A DNA stretch of 44,386 nt from UBA4877 sp002399285 (lineage in GTDB: Bacteria > Bacillota > Thermoanaerobacteria > Thermoanaerobacterales > UBA4877). Within the stretch, counting starts at the first letter, position 1, and each line of letters begins with the position of its first letter. The stretch covers positions 1 through 44,386 of the forward strand of contig DAIPGN010000018.1 in NCBI GenBank assembly GCA_036771835.1, written 5' to 3'. Below are positions 16,473-24,305 of this stretch, in pieces. Made by a program: the position numbers and the translations under genes. Under the pieces are notes generated by a model. That model did not search any database. It saw only the letters and a program-made list of their open reading frames with translations, and was not told the DNA's origin.

Positions 16473-16910
16473 TTAATCTATGTCTATCTTTTTGCCCTTG
16501 GGAGTCGTAGGTTTCTCTTTGGGGAGAGTGATGCACAATACGCCGTTATTGTACTTAGCTGAAATGCTGTCTAACTGTACATTTTCGGGTATCGGCACGG
16601 TTCTGGTGAACGAGCCTGACCTACGTTCCTTTCTGATATATTCGCCGGAGTTATCATCCACATAATCCTCTTGCTTTCCCGATATCACAAGGTAGTCGTC
16701 CTCTATGGAAATGTTGATATTGTCTTTGTCATATCCGGGTACGTCCACATCGACCACATATTCATTCTGCGTTTCCTTTACGTCGAGCCGCGCACCCTTC
16801 ACCGTACCTTTCATATAGTCGAAGAAATCGTCAAAGTATGGGAAGCTAAAGAAGTCGTCGAAGAAAGACGGCATATTGTTTCTCCTATCGGGAAACAAAT
16901 CTCTTTTCAT
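16473..16910 (-). CDS. Small heat-shock protein, Hsp20 family
   Basis: The 145-residue product is an alpha-crystallin-type chaperone that holds unfolding proteins without ATP. The N-terminal arm is rich in Phe and Asp (FFDDFFSFPYFDDFF), and the crystallin domain spans about residues 38-135, with VDVPGYDKDNINISIEDDYL and the closing GVLCITLPKE. A perfect GGAGG lies 8 bases before the ATG. The usual C-terminal I-x-I anchor is not clear: the tail is KKIDID. The promoter upstream overlaps a CtsR-like repeat. It stands alone between two terminators. Confidence 0.92.
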   Translation of the reverse strand: MKRDLFPDRRNNMPSFFDDFFSFPYFDDFFDYMKGTVKGARLDVKETQNEYVVDVDVPGYDKDNINISIEDDYLVISGKQEDYVDDNSGEYIRKERRSGSFTRTVPIPENVQLDSISAKYNNGVLCITLPKEKPTTPKGKKIDID

Positions 16911-16964
16911 AATAAAGACCTCCTTTTGCTATTATTATTTACTTTGTTTCTCTTTTCATTCTCT

Positions 16965-16993
16965 ATTATAAAACTAAGGTCAGGGAAAGTCAA
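16965..16993 (-). promoter_or_regulatory. Sigma-A promoter of hsp20 with CtsR-like site
   Basis: On the minus strand TTGACT (16993-16988), a 17-base spacer and TATAAT (16970-16965) form a near-perfect promoter. On the plus strand GGTCAGG (16978-16984), three bases and AGTCAAT (16988-16994) resemble the CtsR heptad pair GGTCAAA-N3-GGTCAAA and cover the -35 box. Confidence 0.7.
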
Positions 16994-17051
16994 TAGTTTA
17001 TATAGTTTTTTAAAAAGATTTTAGGGCTTATTTACAGCGGATATATTAAAT

Positions 17052-17091
17052 AGGAAGAAAAAGAAAAATATCCGGCACGTCCGCCGGATAT
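17052..17091 (-). terminator. Terminator of the metNIQ operon
   Basis: ATATCCGGC (17068-17076) and GCCGGATAT (17083-17091) form a perfect 9-base stem with a 6-base loop. On the minus strand it is followed by TTTTTCTTTTT. Confidence 0.85.
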
Positions 17092-17158
17092 CAGGTTGTA
17101 TACAAACTGGCAGACCGTGACAAATTGTGCGAGAATGGCATCGGTCTAATTATTGAGA

Positions 17159-17998
17159 TCAGAAGGCCGGGACAATGGCTCCCTGATATTTATCCTCTAT
17201 AAACTTTTTGACCTCCGGCGAATTCAGCGTTTCGGCAAGGGTCTTTAGTGCCTTGTTATCCTTATTGTCCTCTTTCACCGCAAGCACATTGGCATAGGGC
17301 GTGTCTTTATCTTCTATGGCGAGTGCATCCTTGAGGGGGTTCAAACCTCCCTGCAGTGCGAAGTTTGTATTTATCACTGATGCGTCGACGTCCTGAAGGG
17401 TCTTTGGAAGCTGCGCCGCATCCAGTTCGGCAAACTTGTAATTTTTAGGGTTCTCCTTGATATCGATGGGTGTTGCAGTCAGAGAATCAGTGTCTTTGAG
17501 TTTTATCAGTCCGTTTTTCTGGAGCAGCAGCAATGCTCTTCCCTCGTTGGTCGGGTCGTTGGGTATGGCGATGGTGCCGCCGTCTTTAAGCTCATCCAGG
17601 GATTTTATCTTTGCGGAATAGATGCCCATAGGTTCTATGTGTACCTTGGCAAGAGCGACGAATTTCGTGCCGTTGTTCTTTGCAAACTCCTCCATGTACG
17701 GGACGTGCTGGAAGAAGTTGGCGTCGATGGAACCGTCGTCCAGAGCCTTATTTGGCAGTACGAAATCCGTGAATTCAACTATTTCGAGGTTGATGCCCTG
17801 TTTTTTGAGCATGGGTTTTACATATTCCAATATCTCGGCATGGGGCACGGGCGTGGCCCCGACCTTGATCGTGACCTCCTGCTGCTCTTTCTTTTGATCC
17901 CCGGCCTGGCCCTTGTTGTCTTTACTCGCGCTGCCGCAGCCGCTGACAAGGCCGGCAAGCAAAATGACCGTCAAAGCGATTGAAAAGATTTTCTTCAT
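17159..17998 (-). CDS. metQ: Methionine ABC transporter substrate-binding lipoprotein MetQ
   Basis: The 279-residue product is an NLPA-family lipoprotein that captures methionine outside the membrane for MetNI. It has a signal peptide with lipobox LVSGC (Cys21), and the family pattern VGATPVPHAEILEYVKPMLK followed by FTDFVLPNKALDDGSIDANF and FQHVPYM. The ending, VKKFIEDKYQGAIVPAF, is the normal family C-terminus. It is the last gene of the operon, 5 bases after metI, and is followed by a strong terminator. The SAM riboswitch upstream of metN supports methionine as the ligand. Confidence 0.93.
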   Translation of the reverse strand: MKKIFSIALTVILLAGLVSGCGSASKDNKGQAGDQKKEQQEVTIKVGATPVPHAEILEYVKPMLKKQGINLEIVEFTDFVLPNKALDDGSIDANFFQHVPYMEEFAKNNGTKFVALAKVHIEPMGIYSAKIKSLDELKDGGTIAIPNDPTNEGRALLLLQKNGLIKLKDTDSLTATPIDIKENPKNYKFAELDAAQLPKTLQDVDASVINTNFALQGGLNPLKDALAIEDKDTPYANVLAVKEDNKDNKALKTLAETLNSPEVKKFIEDKYQGAIVPAF

Positions 17999-18003
17999 TA
18001 TAT

Positions 18004-18666
18004 TTACCTCCTATCGATTTTTTTGGCGATGTAATTCCCTGCGAATTGTATAGCTTGGACAACTATAATAAGGACGACGACGGTAGCTATAAGTACGTGG
18101 GTATCATATCTCTGCGAACCGTATCTTATGGCAAGGTCGCCCAGACCGCCTCCTCCCAAGGCGCCGGCCATGGCCGAGTAGCCTATTATATTTATCATGG
18201 TAAGGGTTATACCCTGTATAAGGGATGGCAGAGATTCCGGTATAAGCACCTTAGTTATGATCTGAAACGGGGTGGCGCCCATAGAGAGGGATGCCTCAAC
18301 GGCACCCCGGTCCACCTCCTTGAGTGAACTCTCTATGACTCTGGCCACAAAGGGCGTGGCCACGATCGAGAGCGGGATTATAGTGGCCGTGGTCCCTATG
18401 GTGGTTCCGACGATCAGCCGGGACAGCGGAAATACGACGATCATCAGAATGAGAAAGGGGATGGACCGCAATATGTTTATAACTGTGCCGAGTATGCGGT
18501 TAAAGCTCGGTTTTTCCCATATGCCGCCCTTTTCCGTTATTACAAGCAGCACTCCCAGCGGCAGCCCCAAAACAACGGAGAAGATGGTAGATACGACGAC
18601 CATATATATTGTCTGTTGCAGCGAAGGCAGCAGCAGACTGAGTATACGCATTAGTTCCCGGTTCAT
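18004..18666 (-). CDS. metI: Methionine ABC transporter permease MetI
   Basis: The 220-residue membrane protein has five hydrophobic segments and the permease coupling motif VEASLSMGATPFQIITKVLIPES (around residues 130-152, given here in its central part EASLSMGA). The region FLILMIVVFPLSRLIVGT is typical of MetI/D-methionine permeases. The start overlaps the metN stop by 4 bases, so translation is coupled. Two copies would form the channel for methionine. Confidence 0.93.
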   Translation of the reverse strand: MNRELMRILSLLLPSLQQTIYMVVVSTIFSVVLGLPLGVLLVITEKGGIWEKPSFNRILGTVINILRSIPFLILMIVVFPLSRLIVGTTIGTTATIIPLSIVATPFVARVIESSLKEVDRGAVEASLSMGATPFQIITKVLIPESLPSLIQGITLTMINIIGYSAMAGALGGGGLGDLAIRYGSQRYDTHVLIATVVVLIIVVQAIQFAGNYIAKKIDRR

Positions 18667-19661
18667 TTCAGCACCTCTATCTTTAATCCTTGATTTTTAA
18701 GCCATTCTATGGAACGGTCGACGTTCCCGGCGTTTCCCTCCAGCCCAAGGATGAGATTGCCCACGGTCTCGCCGTGTATGCGCTGTATATTTCCCGAGAG
18801 TATATTGGCGTCAACGTCAAAAGTCCTGACCAAATGGGAGATCACCGGCTGTTTGGCGCTTTGGCCGATGAAGAGCAGTCTTATGATCCGGCCGCTTTCG
18901 AGGGATATTATCTCCTCGGGCAGTTCGTCCTCTATGCCGACGAAACTCTTGGTCGTGGGTGAAGACGGCTGGGAGAAAATATCCACGACGTTTCCAACCT
19001 CAACTACCTCGCCCGAGTTTAAAACGGCCACTCTGTCGCACACCTCTTTTATGACCTCCATTTGATGGGTGATGATGATGATGGTCAGGTGCAGTCTGCT
19101 GTTTATCTCCTTCAATAGAGATAATATCTGCTGGGTCGTCTGCGGGTCTAAGGAAGAGGTGGCCTCGTCGGACAGCAGCAGAGTAGGCCGGCCGGCCAGA
19201 GCCCTGGCTATGCCTATCCGCTGTTTCTGACCACCGGACAGCTGCGACGGATAGGAGTCCCTTTTATCGGCCAGGCCGACCATATCCAGCAGTTCGTTTA
19301 CCCTTTTGGCGGTCTCATCCTGCGGAGCGCCGCTTATCTTAAGCGGAAAGGCAATATTTTGATACACGGTCCTGCTGGACAACAGATTAAAATGCTGAAA
19401 GATCATTCCGATCTTTTTTCTCATATCCCGAAGCTCACCCTCAGTCAGGGACATAACATCCCGCTCGTCTATTTCTATGCTTCCCTCCGTAGGCTCTTCA
19501 AGGCGGTTTATGCAGCGTATCAGGGAGGATTTGCCGGCCCCGGAAAGCCCCATTATCCCGAAGATCTCGCCGTCGTTGATTTCAAGATTTATCCCCTTTA
19601 ACGCCGTCACGCTCTTGTTATCCGCATTGTAAACCTTGGACATATTTTTGATTTTGATCAT
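18663..19661 (-). CDS. metN: Methionine ABC transporter ATPase MetN
   Basis: This 332-residue ATPase has Walker A GLSGAGKSS (residues 38-46), the signature LSGGQKQRIGIARALAG, Walker B LLLSDEATSSLD and the switch His in IIITHQ. From about residue 255 it carries the NIL domain, which in MetN binds methionine and stops transport when the cell has enough. TTG at 19679 is in frame, but GGAGG overlaps it and lies 11 bases before the ATG at 19661, which I choose. The gene follows a SAM-I riboswitch and opens the metNIQ operon. Confidence 0.94.
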   Translation of the reverse strand: MIKIKNMSKVYNADNKSVTALKGINLEINDGEIFGIMGLSGAGKSSLIRCINRLEEPTEGSIEIDERDVMSLTEGELRDMRKKIGMIFQHFNLLSSRTVYQNIAFPLKISGAPQDETAKRVNELLDMVGLADKRDSYPSQLSGGQKQRIGIARALAGRPTLLLSDEATSSLDPQTTQQILSLLKEINSRLHLTIIIITHQMEVIKEVCDRVAVLNSGEVVEVGNVVDIFSQPSSPTTKSFVGIEDELPEEIISLESGRIIRLLFIGQSAKQPVISHLVRTFDVDANILSGNIQRIHGETVGNLILGLEGNAGNVDRSIEWLKNQGLKIEVLK

Positions 19662-19677
19662 ATAGAGACACACCTCC

Positions 19678-19717
19678 AAAAATAAAAGACCTCTCTATAA
19701 AACGAAAGAGGTCTTTT
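19678..19717 (-). terminator. Expression-platform terminator of the SAM riboswitch
   Basis: AAAAGACCTCT (19684-19694) and AGAGGTCTTTT (19707-19717) form an 11-base stem, followed on the minus strand by ATTTTT. The aptamer's 3' strand has AGAGAGG, which can pair with the CCTCT arm as an antiterminator. Confidence 0.9.
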
Positions 19718-19728
19718 AAAAAGCCTCT

Positions 19729-19835
19729 CTCATCTCTCAGCATCCCGCTGCAGGAGTTGGCACCATCGCATATGCTTAAATATATGCCGGTTGCCGGGTT
19801 TCATCGGGCCAGTCCCTCCACCTCTCTTGATAAGA
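19729..19835 (-). ncRNA. SAM-I (S-box) riboswitch aptamer
   Basis: On the minus strand the order of conserved parts is clear: CTTATCAAGAG, GGTGGAGGGACTGGCCC, GATGAAACCCGGCAACC, then GGTGCCAACTCCTGCAGC and the closing GCTGAGAGATGAG. CTTATC at the 5' end pairs with GATGAG at the 3' end as helix P1. When SAM binds, the following terminator forms and metNIQ is switched off. Confidence 0.97.
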
Positions 19836-19887
19836 GCGCTTGATTTTCAATTATCGTATTTATCCTGATTTGTGATTGATGTTTTAT

Positions 19888-19916
19888 AGTATATTGGATT
19901 TTCTGCTGAAAGTCAA
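19888..19916 (-). promoter_or_regulatory. Sigma-A promoter of the metNIQ operon
   Basis: On the minus strand TTGACT (19916-19911), a 17-base spacer and TATACT (19893-19888) lie about 50 bases before the riboswitch. Confidence 0.75.
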
Positions 19917-20138
19917 CTGTAATTTTTTTTGAATATCTATAAAATGTGTGTGAAAGTATATACAATTGCATAACACTGATAGTGGTTCTTACATTTTACC
20001 ACGGTGACGCGTCACCTAGACATCAGCGATATAGGCATCTATGCACAATTTAACGGTATAAAATTTTCACATAAAAGAGGGATTTATATTTATTATATCG
20101 AATATATGAAATAACGAAAATTATAGGGAGGCAGTTGG
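19917..20138. other. Intergenic region before hutH with a perfect palindrome
   Basis: GGTGACGCGTCACC (20003-20016) is a perfect 14-base palindrome in AT-rich DNA. TTGCAT (19966-19971), 17 bases and TTACAT precede it as a weak promoter candidate. A short inverted repeat CACT-AGTG (19974-19984) lies in the spacer. No gene was seen. Confidence 0.5.
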
Positions 20139-21674
20139 ATGACCGAATTATTTATTGACGGTAACAATCTTACCATTGAAGACGTTTATAATATTTCTGC
20201 CGGCGGCATGACGGTCAAGCTGACCGGGGATGCGTGCCGGAGAGTAGATAGAGCAAGGGCGCTGGTAGAGAGATATGTCGATGAGAACAGGGTCGAGTAT
20301 GGAATCACGACGGGGTTCGGAAGATTCGCCGACGTTAATATATCTAAAGATGAGACGGCTCAGCTGCAGTATAACCTGATAAGGAGCCATGCGTGCGGGG
20401 TGGGCGAGCCTCTTCCCATAGAGACTGCCAGAGCGGTCATGCTGCTCAGGGCGAACGCACTTGCCAAGGGATATTCGGGGATAAGGCTGAGCACTTTGAA
20501 TACCCTCGTCGAGATGCTCGATAAAGACGTTATACCGGTCATACCTTCCAAGGGTTCGCTGGGCGCCAGCGGCGATCTCGCGCCGTTGGCACATATGGCG
20601 TTGGTATTGATAGGAGAGGGGGAGGCCTGCTATAAGGGAAAGCGCATGCCGGGGAAAGAAGCTATGGGCCTGGCCGGCATAACCCCCGTGCGGCTGGATT
20701 CAAAGGAGGGCCTGGCCCTCATCAACGGAACTCCCGTGATGACCGCCATAGGCGCCTTGACAGTCTGCGGGGCGATAAATCTCATAAAGGCCGCCGACAT
20801 AGCGGGCGCTGTTTCCATGGAGGCGCTCAGGGGCATACGGGACGCCTTTGACGACAGGGTACAGATGCTAAGACCGCACGCAGGGCAGACGGCGACCGCC
20901 AGAAATATAAACAGACTTACAGAAGGAAGCAGCCTGGTCACCGGGCAGGGACAGCTGAGGATGCAGGACTCATACACCATAAGATGCATACCTCAGGTCC
21001 ACGGCGCATCCAAGGATGCGTTGAACTATGTGAAGGGCACAATAGAGACTGAGTTAAACTCTGTCACCGACAATCCGCTGATCTTTCCCGACGATGACGC
21101 CGTCATATCCGGGGGCAACTTCCATGGGCAGCCTATAGCCTTAGCGATGGACTTTCTCGGAATAGCGGTATCGGAGATCGCCGATATCTCCGAAAGGCGC
21201 ACGGCCAAACTGATAGATTCCAATCTCAACAACGGGCTTCCCTGTTTTCTCACAAAGGAGGGCGGACTCAACTCCGGATTCATGATACCACAGTATGCCG
21301 CGGCCGCGCTGGTTTCGGAAAATAAAGTGCTGGCTCATCCGGCAAGCGTAGATTCGATACCCTCGTCGGCCAATCAGGAAGATCACGTAAGCATGGGAAC
21401 CATAGCCGCCAGAAAGGCAAAGGAGATCCTGAACAATTCGATCGACGTTGTCGCCATAGAACTCATGACGGCATGCCAGGCAGTAGACCTGAGGGATGAA
21501 GGCCATCCGGGGAAGGGAACGTCGGCCGCATACAAAGTCATACGTACGGCAGCCCCGTTCATCGCGAAGGACGAGTATATGCATGGATATATAGAAAACT
21601 GCGCCGGTCTTGTCGCCGGCGGGCAAATAATAAAGGCTGTCGAAAGTGAAATAGGTCCCTTGGATCTGAGTTAA
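20139..21674 (+). CDS. hutH: Histidine ammonia-lyase
   Basis: The 511-residue enzyme removes ammonia from histidine to give urocanate, the first step of histidine breakdown. The active centre MIO forms by itself from Ala143-Ser144-Gly145 in GSLGASGDLAPL. Tyr54 in YGITTGFG and the later GNFHGQPIALAMD and QEDHVSMG segments are also as in the family. GGGAGG lies 9 bases before the ATG. The other hut genes (urocanase, imidazolonepropionase, glutamate formiminotransferase) are not beside it, so they must lie elsewhere or be absent. A palindrome upstream may be its operator, and a terminator follows. Confidence 0.94.
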   Translation: MTELFIDGNNLTIEDVYNISAGGMTVKLTGDACRRVDRARALVERYVDENRVEYGITTGFGRFADVNISKDETAQLQYNLIRSHACGVGEPLPIETARAVMLLRANALAKGYSGIRLSTLNTLVEMLDKDVIPVIPSKGSLGASGDLAPLAHMALVLIGEGEACYKGKRMPGKEAMGLAGITPVRLDSKEGLALINGTPVMTAIGALTVCGAINLIKAADIAGAVSMEALRGIRDAFDDRVQMLRPHAGQTATARNINRLTEGSSLVTGQGQLRMQDSYTIRCIPQVHGASKDALNYVKGTIETELNSVTDNPLIFPDDDAVISGGNFHGQPIALAMDFLGIAVSEIADISERRTAKLIDSNLNNGLPCFLTKEGGLNSGFMIPQYAAAALVSENKVLAHPASVDSIPSSANQEDHVSMGTIAARKAKEILNNSIDVVAIELMTACQAVDLRDEGHPGKGTSAAYKVIRTAAPFIAKDEYMHGYIENCAGLVAGGQIIKAVESEIGPLDLS

Positions 21675-21701
21675 CGATCGGACGGCTTACGAAAAAAGAT
21701 T

Positions 21702-21751
21702 TATATGGGACTGTGGAAGACCTTACGGGATTTCCTTCCCATATATTTTTT
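21702..21751 (+). terminator. Intrinsic terminator of hutH
   Basis: TATATGGGA (21702-21710) pairs with TCCCATATA (21737-21745), with an inner GGAA-TTCC, followed by six T. Confidence 0.8.
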
Positions 21752-21822
21752 GAATATCCCGCTTTAATCTATTGAAGTTAAAATGAATTTTCTGTATAAT
21801 AAAGCCAAGGAGGGGTATTGCG

Positions 21823-22122
21823 ATGTATGAGTCAAAACTCAGAAACGAACATTTGGATGAATTATTTAAAGCCATACTGGAGCTTAAAGATTTAGACGAG
21901 TGTTACGGTTTTTTTGAGGACCTTTGCACGGTAAACGAGATAAAGGAAATGGCTCAAAGGCTGCAGGTCGCTAAAATGCTGAGGCAGAAAAAGACGTATA
22001 TTGATATAGCGGACAGTACGGGAGCCAGTACGGCGACCATAAGCCGGGTAAACAGGTATTTGAATTATGGCTCGGATGGTTATAATATTATATTAGACAG
22101 GTTAGAGCAGGACAAAAGCTGA
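21823..22122 (+). CDS. yerC: TrpR-related protein YerC/YecD
   Basis: The 99-residue protein is a TrpR-like helix-turn-helix protein of the YerC/YecD family. The pattern is clear: LRNEHLDELFKAILELKD, FFEDLCTVNEIKEMAQRL, then the DNA-recognition part DIADSTGASTATISRVNRYL. The protein has the size of the family. AGGAGG lies 9 bases before the ATG. In Bacillus, yerC also lies near pcrA and ligA, so the order is an old one. A terminator-like hairpin lies between it and pcrA. Its regulon is not known to me; it is not a tryptophan repressor by context. Confidence 0.9.
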   Translation: MYESKLRNEHLDELFKAILELKDLDECYGFFEDLCTVNEIKEMAQRLQVAKMLRQKKTYIDIADSTGASTATISRVNRYLNYGSDGYNIILDRLEQDKS

Positions 22123-22146
22123 CCTGGGGGAAACCTCAGGTTTTTT
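22122..22146 (+). terminator. Terminator or attenuator between yerC and pcrA
   Basis: ACCTG (22122-22126) and CAGGT (22137-22141), with an inner GG-CC, are followed by TTTTTT. It lies 15 bases before the pcrA start, so some readthrough would be needed for pcrA. Confidence 0.65.
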
Positions 22147-22160
22147 GTTGAGGTGAGCAA

Positions 22161-24305
22161 ATGGACATTCTGGAAGGATTGAACGGGCCCCAAAGGGAGG
22201 CGGTCACCACTGTGGAGGGACCTCTTTTGATCATTGCGGGAGCGGGGAGCGGCAAGACGCGGGTTTTGACCAACAGGATAGCATATCTTATAAAAGAGAA
22301 AAATGTATCGCCGTATAATATCTTGGCTATAACCTTTACCAATAAGGCCGCCAATGAAATGAAGGACAGAGTGGAAAGGCAGCTGGGCATGTCCGTGAGG
22401 AACATGTGGATCTCCACATTTCATGCCGCGTGCGTCAGGATACTGCGCGACGGCGCCGCAGTACTGGGTTATAAGAGCAATTTCATTATTTATGACACAT
22501 CGGACTCAATAGCGCTTATCAAGTCATGTCTTAAGACTTTAAATCTTGATCCTAAATTTTATGATCCCAAAGCTATGCTTCGCGCCATATCCCGGGCAAA
22601 GGACAAACTCATTGCTCCCGATATGTTTGAAAGGGAGATGGCGGCGGACTTTCGCGGCAGAAAGACTGCGGAGATATACAAGGAATATCAGAGACGGCTG
22701 AAGGAATTGAACGCAATGGATTTCGACGATCTGATAATGAAGACGGTCGAGATATTCAAAAGCAGCAGGGAATTTCTATCACGGTATCAGAAGCAGTTCA
22801 AATATATAATGGTCGATGAATATCAGGATACAAATCATGCTCAGTATGAACTCGTAAAGATCCTGGCGGAGGGCCACGGCAACGTCTGTGTGGTCGGTGA
22901 CGACGATCAGAGCATATACGGATTCAGGGGAGCGGATATAAGGAATATATTGGATTTTGAAAAGGACCTGCCCGACGCAAAGATAATAAAGCTGGAACAG
23001 AATTACCGGTCCACACAGAATATACTGGATGCGGCCAATAATCTCATAGCTCATAATAAGGGCAGAAAGGGCAAAAAACTCTGGACGGATATCAAGAAAG
23101 GGCAGGATATTACTCTTTTTGAAGCCGAAGATGAACGCATAGAAGCGAGATATGTGGTTTCTGAGATCGTGGATCTGGTGAATTCGGGATTTTCTCTGTC
23201 GGATATGGCAATCCTATATAGGACCAATGCCCAGTCAAGGGTATTCGAAGAGGAACTGGCCCAGGATCAGATAGCGTACAGGGTAGTCGGGGGACTCAGG
23301 TTCTATGAGAGAAAAGAAATAAAGGACGTTCTTGCATACCTGAGATTGATACAGGATAACTCGGACGAGATCAGTTTTTTAAGGATAATAAACGAGCCTG
23401 CGCGCGGGATAGGAGAAAAGACCATAGGACTGATCACGGAATATGCAAGGAGGAATGGAATGAGCCTCTATGAAGCGGCAAAGGATGCGCCGAATGCGCA
23501 GCTTTCTTCAAGGCAGGTCAAGAACATCGCGGTGTTTACCGGTGCGGTCGATGAGCTGATGGGATTTAAGGATGACATGTCGATATCCGCGCTCATAGAA
23601 CATGTGTTGGACAGAACGGGATATTCAGACATGCTCAAGAATGACGATACCCCAGAATCGGAGGCGAGGATGGAAAACCTGGACGAGCTGATAAACGCGG
23701 CGCGGGAATTCGAGAGGGATAACCCGGACCTCATACTGGAGGATTTCCTTACGAATATCGCATTGGTCTCCGATATCGATTCATTGGAAGAGGGCCAGGG
23801 GGTCGTGATGATGACGGTACATTCCGCCAAGGGCCTGGAGTTTCCCGCTGTTTTCCTGGTCGGTATGGAGGACGGGCTCTTTCCGATATCCAAGGCGCTG
23901 GACGACCCCGCCGGCATGGAGGAGGAGAGAAGGCTTTGCTATGTCGGTATTACCAGGGCAAAGGCCAGGCTGTATATAACCTACGCCAGGGCGAGAAACA
24001 CATACGGACGGATCGTGGTCAGCGTGCCGTCACGCTTTATCAAGGAAATAGGAACCGGGATCACACAGGAGAAGCCTGCTGGAAAAAGTGACTTTTCAGC
24101 CGGAAGGGATAGACGGCCCAAGGCCGCTGGAGATTATTCCGCAGGGATGAAAGTGCTGCATAAGATGTGGGGCTCCGGGATGATCGTTCAAGTAAAGGAT
24201 ATAGGCAATGACAAGGAATTGACGATAGTATTTGACAGCGTGGGTTTGAAAAAGTTATCGGCAAATATTGCTCCCTTAAAGATCGAGGAGGGTGAAAATG
24301 GATAA
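22161..24305 (+). CDS. pcrA: ATP-dependent DNA helicase PcrA/UvrD
   Basis: The 714-residue SF1A helicase unwinds DNA 3' to 5' in repair and in removal of recombination intermediates. Walker A is GAGSGKT with Lys32; motif II is VDEYQDTNH; further motifs are VVGDDDQSIYGFRGA (III), QNYRSTQ (IV), VMMTVHSAKGLEFP (V) and CYVGITRAK (VI). The last 70 residues have the Tudor-like tail (KVLHKMWGSGMIVQVKDIG) that binds RNA polymerase in PcrA. GAGG lies just before the ATG. The stop overlaps the ligA start by 8 bases, so the two are translated together. Confidence 0.95.
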   Translation: MDILEGLNGPQREAVTTVEGPLLIIAGAGSGKTRVLTNRIAYLIKEKNVSPYNILAITFTNKAANEMKDRVERQLGMSVRNMWISTFHAACVRILRDGAAVLGYKSNFIIYDTSDSIALIKSCLKTLNLDPKFYDPKAMLRAISRAKDKLIAPDMFEREMAADFRGRKTAEIYKEYQRRLKELNAMDFDDLIMKTVEIFKSSREFLSRYQKQFKYIMVDEYQDTNHAQYELVKILAEGHGNVCVVGDDDQSIYGFRGADIRNILDFEKDLPDAKIIKLEQNYRSTQNILDAANNLIAHNKGRKGKKLWTDIKKGQDITLFEAEDERIEARYVVSEIVDLVNSGFSLSDMAILYRTNAQSRVFEEELAQDQIAYRVVGGLRFYERKEIKDVLAYLRLIQDNSDEISFLRIINEPARGIGEKTIGLITEYARRNGMSLYEAAKDAPNAQLSSRQVKNIAVFTGAVDELMGFKDDMSISALIEHVLDRTGYSDMLKNDDTPESEARMENLDELINAAREFERDNPDLILEDFLTNIALVSDIDSLEEGQGVVMMTVHSAKGLEFPAVFLVGMEDGLFPISKALDDPAGMEEERRLCYVGITRAKARLYITYARARNTYGRIVVSVPSRFIKEIGTGITQEKPAGKSDFSAGRDRRPKAAGDYSAGMKVLHKMWGSGMIVQVKDIGNDKELTIVFDSVGLKKLSANIAPLKIEEGENG

